Source: Hyphomicrobiales bacterium
GTDB lineage: Bacteria; Pseudomonadota; Alphaproteobacteria; Rhizobiales; Rhizobiaceae
Direction: 5' to 3'
Length of the DNA: 64,000 bases
Assembly: GCA_900471605.1 (NCBI GenBank)
Contig: UCEY01000019.1
Span: forward strand, 1 to 64,000
Shown in pieces: positions 37,762 through 47,380 of the stretch. The translations under genes were made by a program, and so were the position numbers. Below the pieces are notes generated by a model. The model made no database searches, was not told the DNA's origin, and saw nothing but the letters and a program-made list of their open reading frames with translations. Each line of letters opens with the position of its first letter. Within the stretch, counting starts at the first letter, position 1.

Positions 37762-37988
37762 TTGGTGTCAGCCGAAGGAAATCAAGCTGATGCAATCCAT
37801 GCATCAGAAGGCATTCCTATGCCTCTGTCCGTATCTCATCTCCGCGGTGCGCCTTCGCTACCGATTTCGCAGCGGGTTTCATCGAATTGGCTCCTGGGCA
37901 AATCACAAGTGGCGGTTTTTCCATTCTGGTTGGACGATGATCGCGTTCGGCAAGTGATACGATTAATTTGATCGAAAGGGTAACACGC

Positions 37989-39359
37989 ATGGCCTCGAAT
38001 CTCTCGGACAATTACGGCGACAGCCGGTTTTCCCATACGCCTCGAGTCATCTCCGTTCGGGTGATCCCGGTGGCCGGGCAAGACAGCATGCTGCTCAATC
38101 TCAGCGGTGCGCACGGACCATTCTTCACCCGCAACGTGGCAATCGTTGAAGACGATTCCGGCCATACTGGCATCGGCGAGGTGCCTGGCGGCGAGGCTAT
38201 CCGCAAGACGATTGAGGACGCCGCACCGTTGCTGATCGGCCAAGCGATCGGCGGCTATAATGGTCTGCTCGACAAGGTGCGCAAAACCTTCAGCGACCGC
38301 GACAGCGGCGGCCGGGGACTGCAGACCTTCGATCTGCGCACCACCATCCATGTGGTGACCGCGCTTGAATCCGCCCTGCTGGACCTGCTCGGCCAGCATC
38401 TGGGCGTACCGGTCGCGGCCCTTCTCGGCGACGGCCAGCAGCGCGATCGGGTCGAAATGCTCGGATACCTGTTTTATGTCGGCGACCGCCGCAAGACGGA
38501 CTTGTCCTATCGCGATGGCAAAGCCGAAACCGACGACTGGCTGCGGCTGCGCGACGAGGAGGCACTGACACCCGAAGCGGTCGTCCGGCTCGCGGAAGCG
38601 ACCCATGAACGATACGGTTTCCGCGATTTCAAGCTGAAGGGCGGCGTGCTTCGCGGCGAGGAGGAAATCGAGGCAGTCACCGCCATTGCCCGCAGGTTTC
38701 CGGAGGCGCGCGTAACGCTTGATCCCAATGGTGCATGGTCGCTTGAAGAAGCGATCCGCCTCTGCAAGGGCCGTGGCGACGTGCTGGCCTACGCGGAAGA
38801 TCCGTGTGGCGCCGAACAGGGTTATTCCGGCCGCGAGATTATGGCCGAGTTCCGCCGTGCCACCGGTTTGCCGACCGCGACCAACATGGTGGCTACGGAC
38901 TGGCGTCAGCTTTCCCATGCCATCCAATTGCAATCCGTGGATATTCCGCTGGCAGACCCACATTTCTGGACCATGCAGGGGTCAGTTCGCGTGGCTCAGA
39001 TCTGCCAGAATTTCGGCATGACCTGGGGTTCGCATTCCAACAACCATTTCGACGTGTCGCTGGCTATGTTCACCCATGTGGGCGCCGCCGCACCCGGCCG
39101 GGTCACGGCGCTCGACACGCACTGGATCTGGCAGGACGGCCAGCGGCTAACGCACGAGCCGCTGAAGATTGAAGACGGCCATATCGCCGTGCCCGAAAAA
39201 CCGGGACTCGGTATCGAGCTGGACATGGGCGAGGTCGAAAAGGCGCACCAACTCTATCTGAAACACGGCCTCGGCGCCCGCGACGATGCGATTGCCATGC
39301 AATACCTGATCAACGACTGGCGGTTCGACAACAAGAGGCCATGTTTGCTCCGAGGCTGA
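37989..39359 (+). CDS. gudD: Glucarate dehydratase (enolase superfamily)
   Basis: A 456-residue enzyme that dehydrates D-glucarate to 5-keto-4-deoxy-glucarate. ATG 37989-37991 has AAGGG eight bases upstream and starts a protein of the usual length. Active-site features are the KxK base motif in FKLKGG (K215, K217), metal ligand D245 (LDPNGAW), [23 protein letters not shown], and the catalytic His H349 in [20 protein letters not shown], which is highly specific for glucarate dehydratases. It stands alone without downstream aldarate genes; the GntR regulator upstream is the probable controller. The 9-mer AAGTGATAC (37952-37960) sits just before the ribosome site. Confidence 0.92.
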   Translation: MASNLSDNYGDSRFSHTPRVISVRVIPVAGQDSMLLNLSGAHGPFFTRNVAIVEDDSGHTGIGEVPGGEAIRKTIEDAAPLLIGQAIGGYNGLLDKVRKTFSDRDSGGRGLQTFDLRTTIHVVTALESALLDLLGQHLGVPVAALLGDGQQRDRVEMLGYLFYVGDRRKTDLSYRDGKAETDDWLRLRDEEALTPEAVVRLAEATHERYGFRDFKLKGGVLRGEEEIEAVTAIARRFPEARVTLDPNGAWSLEEAIRLCKGRGDVLAYAEDPCGAEQGYSGREIMAEFRRATGLPTATNMVATDWRQLSHAIQLQSVDIPLADPHFWTMQGSVRVAQICQNFGMTWGSHSNNHFDVSLAMFTHVGAAAPGRVTALDTHWIWQDGQRLTHEPLKIEDGHIAVPEKPGLGIELDMGEVEKAHQLYLKHGLGARDDAIAMQYLINDWRFDNKRPCLLRG

Positions 39360-39471
39360 ACCTCGAGACGAGGCCGATCATTCACCATCACCACCCGTGC
39401 GCTCTCGGATGTCATGTTCTCTTTCCTTGAGGACATCGGGGCATGCGAGACCGGACGACACTGTCGCTCCG

Positions 39472-39484
39472 CCCGGCCTCCGGG
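39472..39484. terminator. Weak hairpin between convergent gudD and hyuB
   Basis: CCCGG (39472-39476) and CCGGG (39480-39484) form a short stem with a three-base loop, followed on the plus strand by the T-rich AGGTATTATTTT. It lies between convergent gene ends. A second small hairpin, CCTCG/CGAGG, is at 39361-39373. Either could help terminate, but both are short. Confidence 0.3.
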
Positions 39485-39489
39485 AGGTA

Positions 39490-41127
39490 TTATTTTGCCG
39501 GCACGTAATCGAATTCGACATCCCGCTTGGAGGCCGCCGCATCGCGCTTGTCCGCCGGACCATAACCGCCACCGCCAGGAAGCTGCAGGATCAGCCGGCG
39601 GCCGGCCGGAACACGCTGGCGGCCCTTGCTGGCGAGTTTCGTGCCGTCGTCGAGCAGCACGACCCCTGCCGCGCCGTTCTCGCCGCCTTCGCGGCCACGC
39701 GGCGGATGCTCGACTCGGTCGAACATGGCATTAAAATGCATCTCATGCCCTTCGGTTGGCGAAATTTCCACGACTTGGCCAAGACCACCGCGGAACTGGC
39801 CGGCGCCGCCGGAACCGTCGCGCAATTCCTTGCGCCAGAAGATGACCGGACCGACATGTTCGGTTGCTTCGATCGACATGGAATGCACACCGCTGGGAAA
39901 CGCGGTGGCGCTAAGACCGTCGAGCGTGGAGCGGGCACCGGCACCGCCGCTGTTGAACAATAGCACTTCGGCGCGTTGGCCACCGTCTGCCGGCGCCTTT
40001 TCGCCCTGAAGCGGGCGAACGCTGACATGCAGGTTCCACAGCGCCCCTGCCCCTTCGGCCGGCACGCGACCGGGCAGCATCTTGTGGACTGCGCCGAGAA
40101 CGGCATCGGGCACCAGGTGACCGAGAACGTGGCGGACGGAAACGGGGGCCGGACGCTGGGCGTTCAAAATGCAATCCTTCGGCGCGACGACGCGGAACGG
40201 AAGAAGGGAGGCGTGATTGTTGGGAATCTCCGGCGCAAGCGAGCATTTCAATCCGTAGCAGGCATAAGCCGCAGAATAGATAAGCGGGCAATTGATACCT
40301 TTCGGGCTCGGCGGCGAGGTCCCTTCGAAATCGGCGAGAATGTGATCGTCGGCAACATCGATGCGCACCGCGATATCTATCGGAAAACCATAGCCGTCGA
40401 CGCGCATAACATTGGAATAGGAGCCCTTCGGCAACGCGGCGAGCTTTTCCAGCGTCGCGTCGTAGCTGCGCTTGAAGATGAAGTCGGCCAACGCCTCCAG
40501 ATCGGCAAGATCGAACTCGTCCATCATGTCCATCAGACGGCGATGGCCGATCTCATTGCAGGCAGCGAGCGAATAGACGTCACCAACGACCTGATGGCTT
40601 TCCCGGACGTTGTTGTGCAGAATGTTCACGAGATCCTTGTTGACCTTGCCGCGCTCGGCAAACTTCATGATCGGCACGAAGATGCCTTCTTCGTAAACCT
40701 CATTGGCATCTGGGCCGAAACCGCGACCACCGACATCCACGACGTGAGCCGTACAGGCGAAATAACCGACGAGTGCCCCATTGCGGAAGCTGGGCGACAC
40801 GACGGTAAAATCGTGCAGGTGGCCGGTGCCCTTCCACGGATCGTTGGTGATATAGACATCGCCTTCGAAGATATTCTCAGGTCCGATATCGCTGATGAAA
40901 TGCCCTACCGCCTCGGCCATGGCGTTGACGTGACCGGGCGTACCAGTCACGGCCTGGGCAATCATCTTGCCGCCGCGATTGAAGACACCGGCGGACAGAT
41001 CGCCCGATTCACGCACGCTGGTGGAGAACGCGGTGCGGATCAAGGTAACTGCCTGTTCCTCGACGACAGAGATCAGCCGGTTCCACATGATCTGCATGTG
41101 AACGTCGGAAAGTGCATTGGTTTTCAT
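39490..41127 (-). CDS. hyuB: Hydantoinase/oxoprolinase subunit B (HyuB family)
   Basis: A 545-residue subunit. ATG 41125-41127 is preceded by GGAGG. Family landmarks are AFSTSVRESGDLSAGVF, GTPGHVNAMAEAV, DVYITNDPWKGTGHLHDFTV, and the C-terminal glycine-rich LPGGGGYGPADKRD. HyuB works with HyuA to open a cyclic amide ring (hydantoins, N-methylhydantoin, 5-oxoproline), usually with ATP hydrolysis; relatives carboxylate ketones such as acetone or acetophenone. No third carboxylase-type subunit is present here. It lies 14 bases after HyuA and ends the minus-strand unit. Confidence 0.9.
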   Translation of the reverse strand: MKTNALSDVHMQIMWNRLISVVEEQAVTLIRTAFSTSVRESGDLSAGVFNRGGKMIAQAVTGTPGHVNAMAEAVGHFISDIGPENIFEGDVYITNDPWKGTGHLHDFTVVSPSFRNGALVGYFACTAHVVDVGGRGFGPDANEVYEEGIFVPIMKFAERGKVNKDLVNILHNNVRESHQVVGDVYSLAACNEIGHRRLMDMMDEFDLADLEALADFIFKRSYDATLEKLAALPKGSYSNVMRVDGYGFPIDIAVRIDVADDHILADFEGTSPPSPKGINCPLIYSAAYACYGLKCSLAPEIPNNHASLLPFRVVAPKDCILNAQRPAPVSVRHVLGHLVPDAVLGAVHKMLPGRVPAEGAGALWNLHVSVRPLQGEKAPADGGQRAEVLLFNSGGAGARSTLDGLSATAFPSGVHSMSIEATEHVGPVIFWRKELRDGSGGAGQFRGGLGQVVEISPTEGHEMHFNAMFDRVEHPPRGREGGENGAAGVVLLDDGTKLASKGRQRVPAGRRLILQLPGGGGYGPADKRDAAASKRDVEFDYVPAK

Positions 41128-41141
41128 AAATAGTCCTCCGG

Positions 41142-43232
41142 TCAGGCGGCGTTCTTGGCGCGCACGAGCAGGCAACCGTCGGCCTGCATGATGACTTCGC
41201 GGCTCGCGGTGATGATGGTCGAAGTTTCGCGTTCGGTGATGACCGCCGGACCGTTGATCCAGTCGCCCGGCTTCATATCATGTCGCGAGACGACTGCGGC
41301 GGTCTGGAAGCTGCCTTCCTGCACATCGAAAATTTGGCGAGTTCCACGCGACATGGCCAAGGCGACCTTCCCGGTCTTGCCGATCCGCTTGGGCGGCTCC
41401 ACCTTGGACGTGGCGCGCAGCGACCAGCTGACGATTTCCACATCGAGCCCGTCGATCACGCGACCGAAGAAATGCTCATACTGCTGATCGAACAGGTCGC
41501 GGAACAGCATGCGGTCGGCATCCGCATAGTCGCGAACCTCGATGGGGACAGGCACTTCCCAACCCTGGCCGACGTAACGCATGTATATCGTGCATTCGAG
41601 ATAGGGATCGGCGTCCGGCGCGCCGGAGCGGACGAAGGACGTGGCCTCGGCGATGAGATCGGCCATTGTCTGGTTGATCGCCTTCGCCTCGAAGCGGCTG
41701 AGCCGGCTGTAGGCGCTGCGGACGGATTCGAAGCCAAAAGGTGCTCGCAGGAAGCCGATGGCCGAGCCGACGCCGGCGCCCGGCGGGATGAGGAGCTCCG
41801 ACATGCCGAGCTTTTCGCAAAGCCTTGAGGCGTGAATGGGCGCCGCACCGCCGAAGGCGATCATGGTGAACTCTGAAAGTTCCTTACCATTTTCGACCGC
41901 ATGCATGCGGGCGGCATTGCTCATGTTCTCGTCGACCACCTCGCTCAGGCCGTAGGCAGCCGTTGCGCCGTCAATATCGAGCTTCGAGGCCAGATCGGTC
42001 TGTATGGCAAGGTCGGAGGCCGGGCGGTCGAGCTTCATGGCGCCTCCGGCGAATTCATCCGGATCAAGCCGGCCGAGAACCAGGTCGGCATCGGTGACGG
42101 TGGGGTTCTTGCCGCCACGCCCGTAGCACGCCGGGCCGGGTTCGGAGCCCGCGCTGTGTGGCCCGACGCGGATCTGGCGCATGCTGTCTACCGTGGCGAT
42201 CGAGCCGCCGCCCGCCCCGATCTCGACCATCTCGATTACAGGGATGGAGATCGGCATGCCGCTTCCCTTCTTGAAGCGCCAGGTCCGCGCTACTTCGAAG
42301 GTTTTGGATGTTTTCGGCGTCTGCTTTTCGATCAGGCAGATCTTGGCGGTGGTGCCGCCCATGTCATAGGATAGAACCTGATCGAGACCGTGGCTGCTGG
42401 CGATATGGGCCGCAAAGATGGCGCCGCCAGCCGGGCCGGATTCCAAAAGGCGTACCGGGAATTCGATGGCGCTTTCGACGCTTATGATGCCGCCGCCGGA
42501 ATGGATCATGAAGACAGGGCAGCGCGTTCCCTCTTCGGTCAGTCTGCCGACGAGACGGTTGAGATAAGACGCCATCAGCGGCTTGACGAAGGCGTTGGCG
42601 CAGACGGTGTTAAACCGCTGGAACTCCCGCATCTGGGGCGAGACTTCGGAGGAGATCGACACGGAAATGTTTGGCTTTTTCGCCAGCAGCCGTCCGCGTA
42701 CCGCTTTTTCATGGGCGTCGTTGAGATAGGAATGAATAAAGCCGATGGCGACGCTTTCGTATCCGGCTGCGATGATGCGATCACACAGCGCGTCGACTTC
42801 CGCCATATCCAGCCCCTTCAGAACCGAACCGTCGGCACCGATGCGCTCGTCGAGCACGAACCGTTCGTTACGAGGCACGAGCGGGGCCGGCAGGACGATA
42901 TCGAGATCGTATTGTTCAAAACGACTTTCGGTGCGCATCTCGATGACGTCGCGAAAACCCTTGGTGGTGATGAAGGCGGTTCTGGCACCGCGCCGTTCGA
43001 TCAGTGCATTGGTGGCAAGCGTGGTGCCGTGAATGATCGTATCGATCTCTCCCAATTCCACCTCGGCGACCTCGGCCACCTGACGGATGCCCGCGACAAT
43101 CGCATTTTCGGGATAGGAATAATCGGTCAGAACCTTGATCGAATGGAGTTCGACGCCAATCTCCATTGCGACATCGGTAAAGGTGCCGCCGATATCGACA
43201 CCCACCTTGATCTGCTTGCCATCTTTCGCCAT
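41142..43232 (-). CDS. hyuA: Hydantoinase/oxoprolinase subunit A (HyuA family)
   Basis: A 696-residue subunit with the ASKHA-type ATP-binding start KVGVDIGGTFTDVAME (about 9-24). Further landmarks are IIHGTTLATNALIERRGART, SGPAGGAIFAAHIAS, SYDMGGTTAKICLIE, EIGAGGGSIATVDSMRQIRV and VGPHSAGSEPGPACYGRGG. The length and motif order match HyuA proteins. It is expected to pair with HyuB for ATP-dependent ring opening. The upstream polar amino-acid ABC transporter and RidA on the same strand suggest the substrate is a small cyclic nitrogen compound taken up from outside. Confidence 0.92.
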   Translation of the reverse strand: MAKDGKQIKVGVDIGGTFTDVAMEIGVELHSIKVLTDYSYPENAIVAGIRQVAEVAEVELGEIDTIIHGTTLATNALIERRGARTAFITTKGFRDVIEMRTESRFEQYDLDIVLPAPLVPRNERFVLDERIGADGSVLKGLDMAEVDALCDRIIAAGYESVAIGFIHSYLNDAHEKAVRGRLLAKKPNISVSISSEVSPQMREFQRFNTVCANAFVKPLMASYLNRLVGRLTEEGTRCPVFMIHSGGGIISVESAIEFPVRLLESGPAGGAIFAAHIASSHGLDQVLSYDMGGTTAKICLIEKQTPKTSKTFEVARTWRFKKGSGMPISIPVIEMVEIGAGGGSIATVDSMRQIRVGPHSAGSEPGPACYGRGGKNPTVTDADLVLGRLDPDEFAGGAMKLDRPASDLAIQTDLASKLDIDGATAAYGLSEVVDENMSNAARMHAVENGKELSEFTMIAFGGAAPIHASRLCEKLGMSELLIPPGAGVGSAIGFLRAPFGFESVRSAYSRLSRFEAKAINQTMADLIAEATSFVRSGAPDADPYLECTIYMRYVGQGWEVPVPIEVRDYADADRMLFRDLFDQQYEHFFGRVIDGLDVEIVSWSLRATSKVEPPKRIGKTGKVALAMSRGTRQIFDVQEGSFQTAAVVSRHDMKPGDWINGPAVITERETSTIITASREVIMQADGCLLVRAKNAA

Positions 43233-43319
43233 TGTTTAACTCTTGCTCCGTATGCGAGCTGTTGCGCCGCGCGTGCCACGACCTGCACAAGGTCCGATTT
43301 CAAGCATGCGTCGGTCGTT

Positions 43320-43343
43320 CCTCGCCCGCACAGTCGGGCGAGG
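43320..43343 (-). promoter_or_regulatory. Perfect 9-bp stem-loop between the ABC binding-protein gene and hyuA
   Basis: CCTCGCCCG (43320-43328) pairs with CGGGCGAGG (43335-43343) across a six-base loop. No T-run follows on the transcribed strand, so it is better viewed as an mRNA-stabilising or attenuating hairpin than a full terminator. Confidence 0.5.
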
Positions 43344-43373
43344 GGTAGAAGCTCTTCAATTGTTGATTAGGAT

Positions 43374-43411
43374 GTCCTGCGCGAAGGCCTTTTTTGCGTC
43401 TCGCGCAGGAC
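43374..43411 (-). promoter_or_regulatory. Perfect 11-bp stem-loop just after the binding-protein stop codon
   Basis: GTCCTGCGCGA (43374-43384) pairs with TCGCGCAGGAC (43401-43411), with a 16-base loop, starting eight bases after the binding-protein stop. It lacks a T-run. With the hairpin at 43320-43343 it makes a double structure that would protect the transporter transcript from 3' decay or reduce read-through into hyuA. Confidence 0.55.
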
Positions 43412-43418
43412 CTATGCG

Positions 43419-44264
43419 TTATTGCTTGCCGGTGAAGTCTACGCCGGGAAGGGTCGTCGGCAGCTTGGCGCGATCGACGCCAATCCATTTCTTGTAGAGG
43501 GCGTCCAGCGTTCCATCCGCGGTCTTGCGGTTAACGAAATCCGTCAGGAAGGCGAGCATTTCGGCGTCACCCTTGCGCACAGCCATGCCCTGGAAATTAT
43601 CCGCAGCCTTGAATTTGCGCTCGTATTGGGCGCTGCGGCCCGTCTTGTCGATGACCAGGCCATAGGTGACGCTGCCCAGGATGGCATCAACCTGGCCGGA
43701 CAAGAGCGCCTGAACCGTGGTTGCGTCGTCATCGAAGCGCTTGATCTGCGTGTTCGGCGGCGCAAGCTTGACGAGGATCGGTTCGAATGCGCTGCCGCGA
43801 TTGACGCCGATCACGTATTTGGCGAGATCGTCTGCTCCCTTGATCGTTGCCTCTGTTTTGCCCCAGACGGTGATGTCATTGGAAGAGTAGGGAATGACAT
43901 ACTGAATCACCTTGGCGCGCTCTTCGGTGATCGTCATGGACGGCACCAGGAAATCGACATTGCCGTTGACGAGCAATGGAATGCGGTTCTGGCCAGTAAT
44001 GCGTTCGAATTTTGCTTCGACCCCCAGTTCCTTCGCGATCATGTTGGCGATTTCGATGTCGAAGCCATCGTTCTTGCCGTTCTGGTCGATGAAACCCCAC
44101 GGAAATTGGTCCATCTGAACGCCGATGACCGCGACCTTCTTCGCCTTGACTTCAGCCGGGCTGGCGGCATCAGCCACGGATGCAAGGCCGGCGGCCATGA
44201 TGAAGGCCGCGGCGGCGCCGGAAAGAAATTTGGAGCGCGGAATCATCATTCCTGATTTGAACAT
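43419..44264 (-). CDS. Polar amino-acid ABC transporter substrate-binding protein
   Basis: A 281-residue periplasmic protein. A signal peptide (basic start, hydrophobic FLSGAAAAFIMAAGLASV, cleavage near ADA-A) precedes a family-3 solute-binding domain. Landmarks are WGFIDQNGKNDGFDIEIANM, RIPLLVNGNVDFLVPSMTIT (the family block), and LTDFVNRKTADGTLDALYKK. GAGGT precedes the ATG by six bases. It binds an amino acid or similar small polar compound for the two permeases upstream. A cyclic ureide or lactam would fit the HyuAB genes downstream. Confidence 0.92.
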   Translation of the reverse strand: MFKSGMMIPRSKFLSGAAAAFIMAAGLASVADAASPAEVKAKKVAVIGVQMDQFPWGFIDQNGKNDGFDIEIANMIAKELGVEAKFERITGQNRIPLLVNGNVDFLVPSMTITEERAKVIQYVIPYSSNDITVWGKTEATIKGADDLAKYVIGVNRGSAFEPILVKLAPPNTQIKRFDDDATTVQALLSGQVDAILGSVTYGLVIDKTGRSAQYERKFKAADNFQGMAVRKGDAEMLAFLTDFVNRKTADGTLDALYKKWIGVDRAKLPTTLPGVDFTGKQ

Positions 44265-44303
44265 GTCGTTACCTCTGGTTGGTTATGGCGGGCATTCTTC
44301 TTT

Positions 44304-44954
44304 TTACCGAGCGACGTTGAGCCGCCGTTCGATTCTTGCGCTGCAATAGGTCAGGGGGAGGCAGATGAAGAAGTAGATGAGCCCCACCGCCCCATAGACC
44401 TGCAGTGGCTGAAAGGTGATGTTCGCCATCAGCTGACCCGAGCGCGTCAATTCGGTCAGCCCGAGAAGCGCCGCAAGCGCCGTGCCCTTGATCAGATTGA
44501 CGAGAAAGCTGATCGTGGCCGGCAGACCGATGCGAAACGCCTGCGGCAACACGACATCAAACATGCGATGAACATAGCCGATGCCAAGCGCGCGGGCAGC
44601 TTCGCTCTGGCCGCCGGGCACGGCCTGGATGCTGCCGCGCCATATCTCGCCGAGAAAGGCGCTGGTATGCAGCGAAAGACCGATGGTCAACGCAACCCAG
44701 ATATCGACCTTCACGCCGAGCAGCGGCAAGCCGAAGTACACAAAGAATAGCTGCACCAGGAGCGGAGTACCTTGAAAGATCTGGATATAGACTGCCATCA
44801 GCGCGCGCAGTAAGGCGGGTTTTGCAACACGTCCAAGCGCCACTACGAGGCCCAGCGTGCCGCCGCAGGTGAAAGCTACGAGCGAGAGCACCACAGTCCA
44901 GCGGGCGCCTTCCAGGAGAAACAGAAACTCTGCGGAGCCAAATTCACGGATCAT
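44304..44954 (-). CDS. Polar amino-acid ABC transporter permease
   Basis: A 216-residue membrane subunit of the His/Glu/Gln/Arg/opine type. The family pattern GTPLLVQLFFVYFGLP (about 60-75) and the EAA-like loop QSEAARALGIGYVHRMFDVV followed by LPQAFRIGLPA are clear. GAGG lies seven bases before the ATG, inside the end of the preceding permease gene. It pairs with the other permease to form the channel. Confidence 0.92.
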   Translation of the reverse strand: MIREFGSAEFLFLLEGARWTVVLSLVAFTCGGTLGLVVALGRVAKPALLRALMAVYIQIFQGTPLLVQLFFVYFGLPLLGVKVDIWVALTIGLSLHTSAFLGEIWRGSIQAVPGGQSEAARALGIGYVHRMFDVVLPQAFRIGLPATISFLVNLIKGTALAALLGLTELTRSGQLMANITFQPLQVYGAVGLIYFFICLPLTYCSARIERRLNVAR

Positions 44955-44963
44955 CGCATCGCC

Positions 44964-45632
44964 TCACTTTGTCGGATAGGAGAAATAGACCCTGCCGATG
45001 ACCTGAAGGGCGACAGAGAAGAACTGGGACAGCATCAGGTAGACAACCCCCAGTACGAAATAGATCTCGAAGCTGCGGAACGTCTGCGTATCCAGCGTCT
45101 GGGCGAAATAGGTGAGCTCTTCCGCCGAAACCGAGGACATAAGGCTGGAATTGAGCATCATCAGGATGAACTGGCTGCACAAAGCAGGGTAGACAGCCCG
45201 GATCGCAGGTCTGAAGATGATGAAGCGGTAGATATCGAGGGTATGCATACCGAGCGCCCTACCCGCCTCGATCTGTCCGGATCGGATGGATTGCACGCCG
45301 CCCCTGACGATTTCCGCCGCATAGGCCGCGCAGTTCAGCGTCATGGCCAAGATCGCGCCCTGCTCGGCGCTCATGCGCAGGCCAAGCGCCGGCAGGCCGA
45401 AAAACACGAAAAAGACTTGAACGAGGATCGGCGTGTTGCGGATAAGCTCGATGTAACCGATGGCGATAACTTTCGGGACAGCCTTATTGCTGGTGCGCAT
45501 CATCATGAAGACGATGCCGAGCGCCACGCCCATGACCATGGACAGTGATGACAGTTTCAGCGTTCCCAGAACACCGGTCCACAACATCGGCCAGGCGGCG
45601 AAGACGGGACCGAAATCGAATGTGTAAGACAT
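44964..45632 (-). CDS. Polar amino-acid ABC transporter permease
   Basis: A 222-residue membrane subunit. RNTPILVQVFFVFFGLPALG and the EAA loop GQIEAGRALGMHTLDIYRFI are typical of the family, with about five hydrophobic segments. The ribosome site GAGAGG is strong. It lies 13 bases after the ATPase gene and nine before the second permease, so the four transporter genes form one transcript. Confidence 0.92.
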   Translation of the reverse strand: MSYTFDFGPVFAAWPMLWTGVLGTLKLSSLSMVMGVALGIVFMMMRTSNKAVPKVIAIGYIELIRNTPILVQVFFVFFGLPALGLRMSAEQGAILAMTLNCAAYAAEIVRGGVQSIRSGQIEAGRALGMHTLDIYRFIIFRPAIRAVYPALCSQFILMMLNSSLMSSVSAEELTYFAQTLDTQTFRSFEIYFVLGVVYLMLSQFFSVALQVIGRVYFSYPTK

Positions 45633-45645
45633 CGTCCGCCTCTCG

Positions 45646-46413
45646 TCAGTGGTTGAGTATTTGACTCAGAAATACCCGGGTACGCTCGTGGCTCGGGTTC
45701 TTGAAGAACTCTTCCGGTCTGGCGCTCTCGATGATTTCGCCGCGATCCATGAAAATTACCCGGTGGGCGACGGCGCGGGCAAAGCCCATTTCATGGGTGA
45801 CGCAAATCATCGTGATACCGTCATCGGCAAGCGACACCATCGTATCGAGCACTTCTTTGACCATCTCCGGGTCGAGTGCCGACGTGGGTTCGTCGAACAG
45901 CATCACTTTCGGATCCATGCATAATGCCCGGGCGATCGCCACGCGCTGCTGCTGGCCACCGGAAAGCTGGGCGGGATATTTGGCCGACTGCTCGGCGATG
46001 TGGACGCGCTCCAGATGGCGCATCGCCTTTTCCTTGGCCTCGGCGACCGAAGCCTTGCGCACCCGGCGCTGGGCCAGCATGCAGTTTTCCAGAACCGTGA
46101 GGTGCGGAAACAGGTTGAACTGCTGAAAAACCATGCCGACATCCCTGCGGATATGGTCGGCATTGGCGCCCTTTAGGGTCAATTGGGTGCCGTTGACCCG
46201 GATCACGCCCTCCTGAACTTCCTCCAGATGATTGATGCAGCGAATGAGAGTCGATTTACCGGAGCCGGAAGGACCGCAAAGCACGATATGCTCGCCTCGG
46301 GCCACATTGACGTCGATCCCTTTCAGGACCTGAAGCGTGCCAAACCACTTGTTGACACCGATCATCTCGATGGCTTTTTCCTGCGCGCCGGTCTCGACAT
46401 TTGTCTCGCTCAT
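45646..46413 (-). CDS. Polar amino-acid ABC transporter ATP-binding protein (GlnQ/HisP type)
   Basis: A 255-residue ATPase. Walker [11 protein letters not shown]-loop [16 protein letters not shown], signature [15 protein letters not shown], Walker [16 protein letters not shown] and H-loop [15 protein letters not shown] are all intact. The motif set and length match GlnQ-type subunits. It comes 29 bases after the RidA gene. Confidence 0.94.
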   Translation of the reverse strand: MSETNVETGAQEKAIEMIGVNKWFGTLQVLKGIDVNVARGEHIVLCGPSGSGKSTLIRCINHLEEVQEGVIRVNGTQLTLKGANADHIRRDVGMVFQQFNLFPHLTVLENCMLAQRRVRKASVAEAKEKAMRHLERVHIAEQSAKYPAQLSGGQQQRVAIARALCMDPKVMLFDEPTSALDPEMVKEVLDTMVSLADDGITMICVTHEMGFARAVAHRVIFMDRGEIIESARPEEFFKNPSHERTRVFLSQILNH

Positions 46414-46442
46414 GGAGCGTTCCCCTTTTCTTGTGTCTGTCG

Positions 46443-46916
46443 TCAGGATTTCGTTGCGATTTCGAACACGGCGTCGACTTCAACGGAGGAGCCGCGCGGC
46501 AGCGAACCGGCGCCAAGCGCGGTGCGAACATGCCGTCCCCGCTCACCGAAAATCTCGACCAGAAGATCGGACGCGCCGTCGATAACCGCGGGATGCCCCT
46601 TGAAATCAGCGGGAGCATTGACGAAGCCTCGCAGCTGCACGCAGGCCAGAACCCGATCCAAATCGCCGTCAAGCGCGGCTGCGACACGGGAGACGACATT
46701 CAATGCGCAGAGCCGGGCGGCATCGTAGCCCTCTTCGGGCGTTATATCCTTGCCCACCATCCCAACATGGTGCTCCACGCCATCAATCCGGGGAATTTGC
46801 CCGGAGATGAACAGGAGATTTCCAACGATGCGATGGGAAATGTAATTGCCGGAAGCCGGAGCAATCGAAGGCAATACGATACCCAGCTCGGAGAGTCGTG
46901 CGGCGACGTCACCCAT
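46443..46916 (-). CDS. RidA (YjgF/YER057c/UK114) family protein
   Basis: A 157-residue protein. ATG 46914-46916 starts the conserved part [16 protein letters not shown]; the longer open frame to 47021 is unsupported. [32 protein letters not shown] and [20 protein letters not shown] follow the RidA pattern. The C-terminal Arg in [10 protein letters not shown] is at the usual active-site position. RidA proteins hydrolyse reactive enamine/imine intermediates from amino-acid degradation. Here it heads the transporter-HyuA-HyuB unit, consistent with imine-forming steps in that pathway. Confidence 0.88.
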   Translation of the reverse strand: MGDVAARLSELGIVLPSIAPASGNYISHRIVGNLLFISGQIPRIDGVEHHVGMVGKDITPEEGYDAARLCALNVVSRVAAALDGDLDRVLACVQLRGFVNAPADFKGHPAVIDGASDLLVEIFGERGRHVRTALGAGSLPRGSSVEVDAVFEIATKS

Positions 46917-47380
46917 AGTGTTGAAATCCTGATTGTAGACGAGCGCCTTTATGCGGCGCGGCATGCGTTCCCGGATCCTTACAGCTTCACGACATTGATG
47001 ATCATGACGCCGTCGGCTCATCTCTTATGGCTCAAGCATTGTAGAAATAGTACCACATGTCAATACCCATCTGAGTGATAGTATCACTTGTGCGCTCTCA
47101 GCGCTAAAGACAATAAATTTTCATTATTATCAATTATTTAATCTGTATATCGCCGCGCCACTTAGGCCTGACATAGGCGCTGGCACAAAAAAATTATTAT
47201 TGCCAAATCGCGACCTCAGGCCGATTTTACCGGACGATCCGGGCACGCGGTGTGGGAGTGCGCACACTTGCGTTGAGAATTACAGGCACAGTGGTAGCAC
47301 CTCTGCTTGCAGTCGTGCTATCGTAGCTCAGACTGCGAATCCGCTCTCCTTTTCCGAGGCGGTACGAATACGAGGGAACA
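46917..47380. other. Divergent regulatory region between ridA-like and gntR-like genes
   Basis: 464 bases with no supported gene. The centre is AT-rich (47105-47160). On the minus strand TTGACA (complement of 47058-47063) could be the -35 of the ridA-transporter unit, with a weak -10 around 47035-47040 at 17-base spacing. The palindrome at 47074-47088 lies immediately upstream of it, a natural place for the GntR protein to act. Confidence 0.45.
47074..47088. promoter_or_regulatory. Perfect 7-1-7 palindrome, candidate GntR operator
   Basis: AGTGATA (47074-47080), G, TATCACT (47082-47088). Its right part reads GTATCACTT, the exact reverse complement of AAGTGATAC found before gudD at 37952-37960. 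Position beside the probable ridA -35 and opposite the GntR gene supports an operator role; which regulator binds is inference. Confidence 0.5.

Noticed and set aside
37649-37957. 102-codon frame bridging the GntR gene end and the gudD promoter
   Set aside because: Mostly overlaps the GntR gene in another frame; the remainder is promoter DNA.
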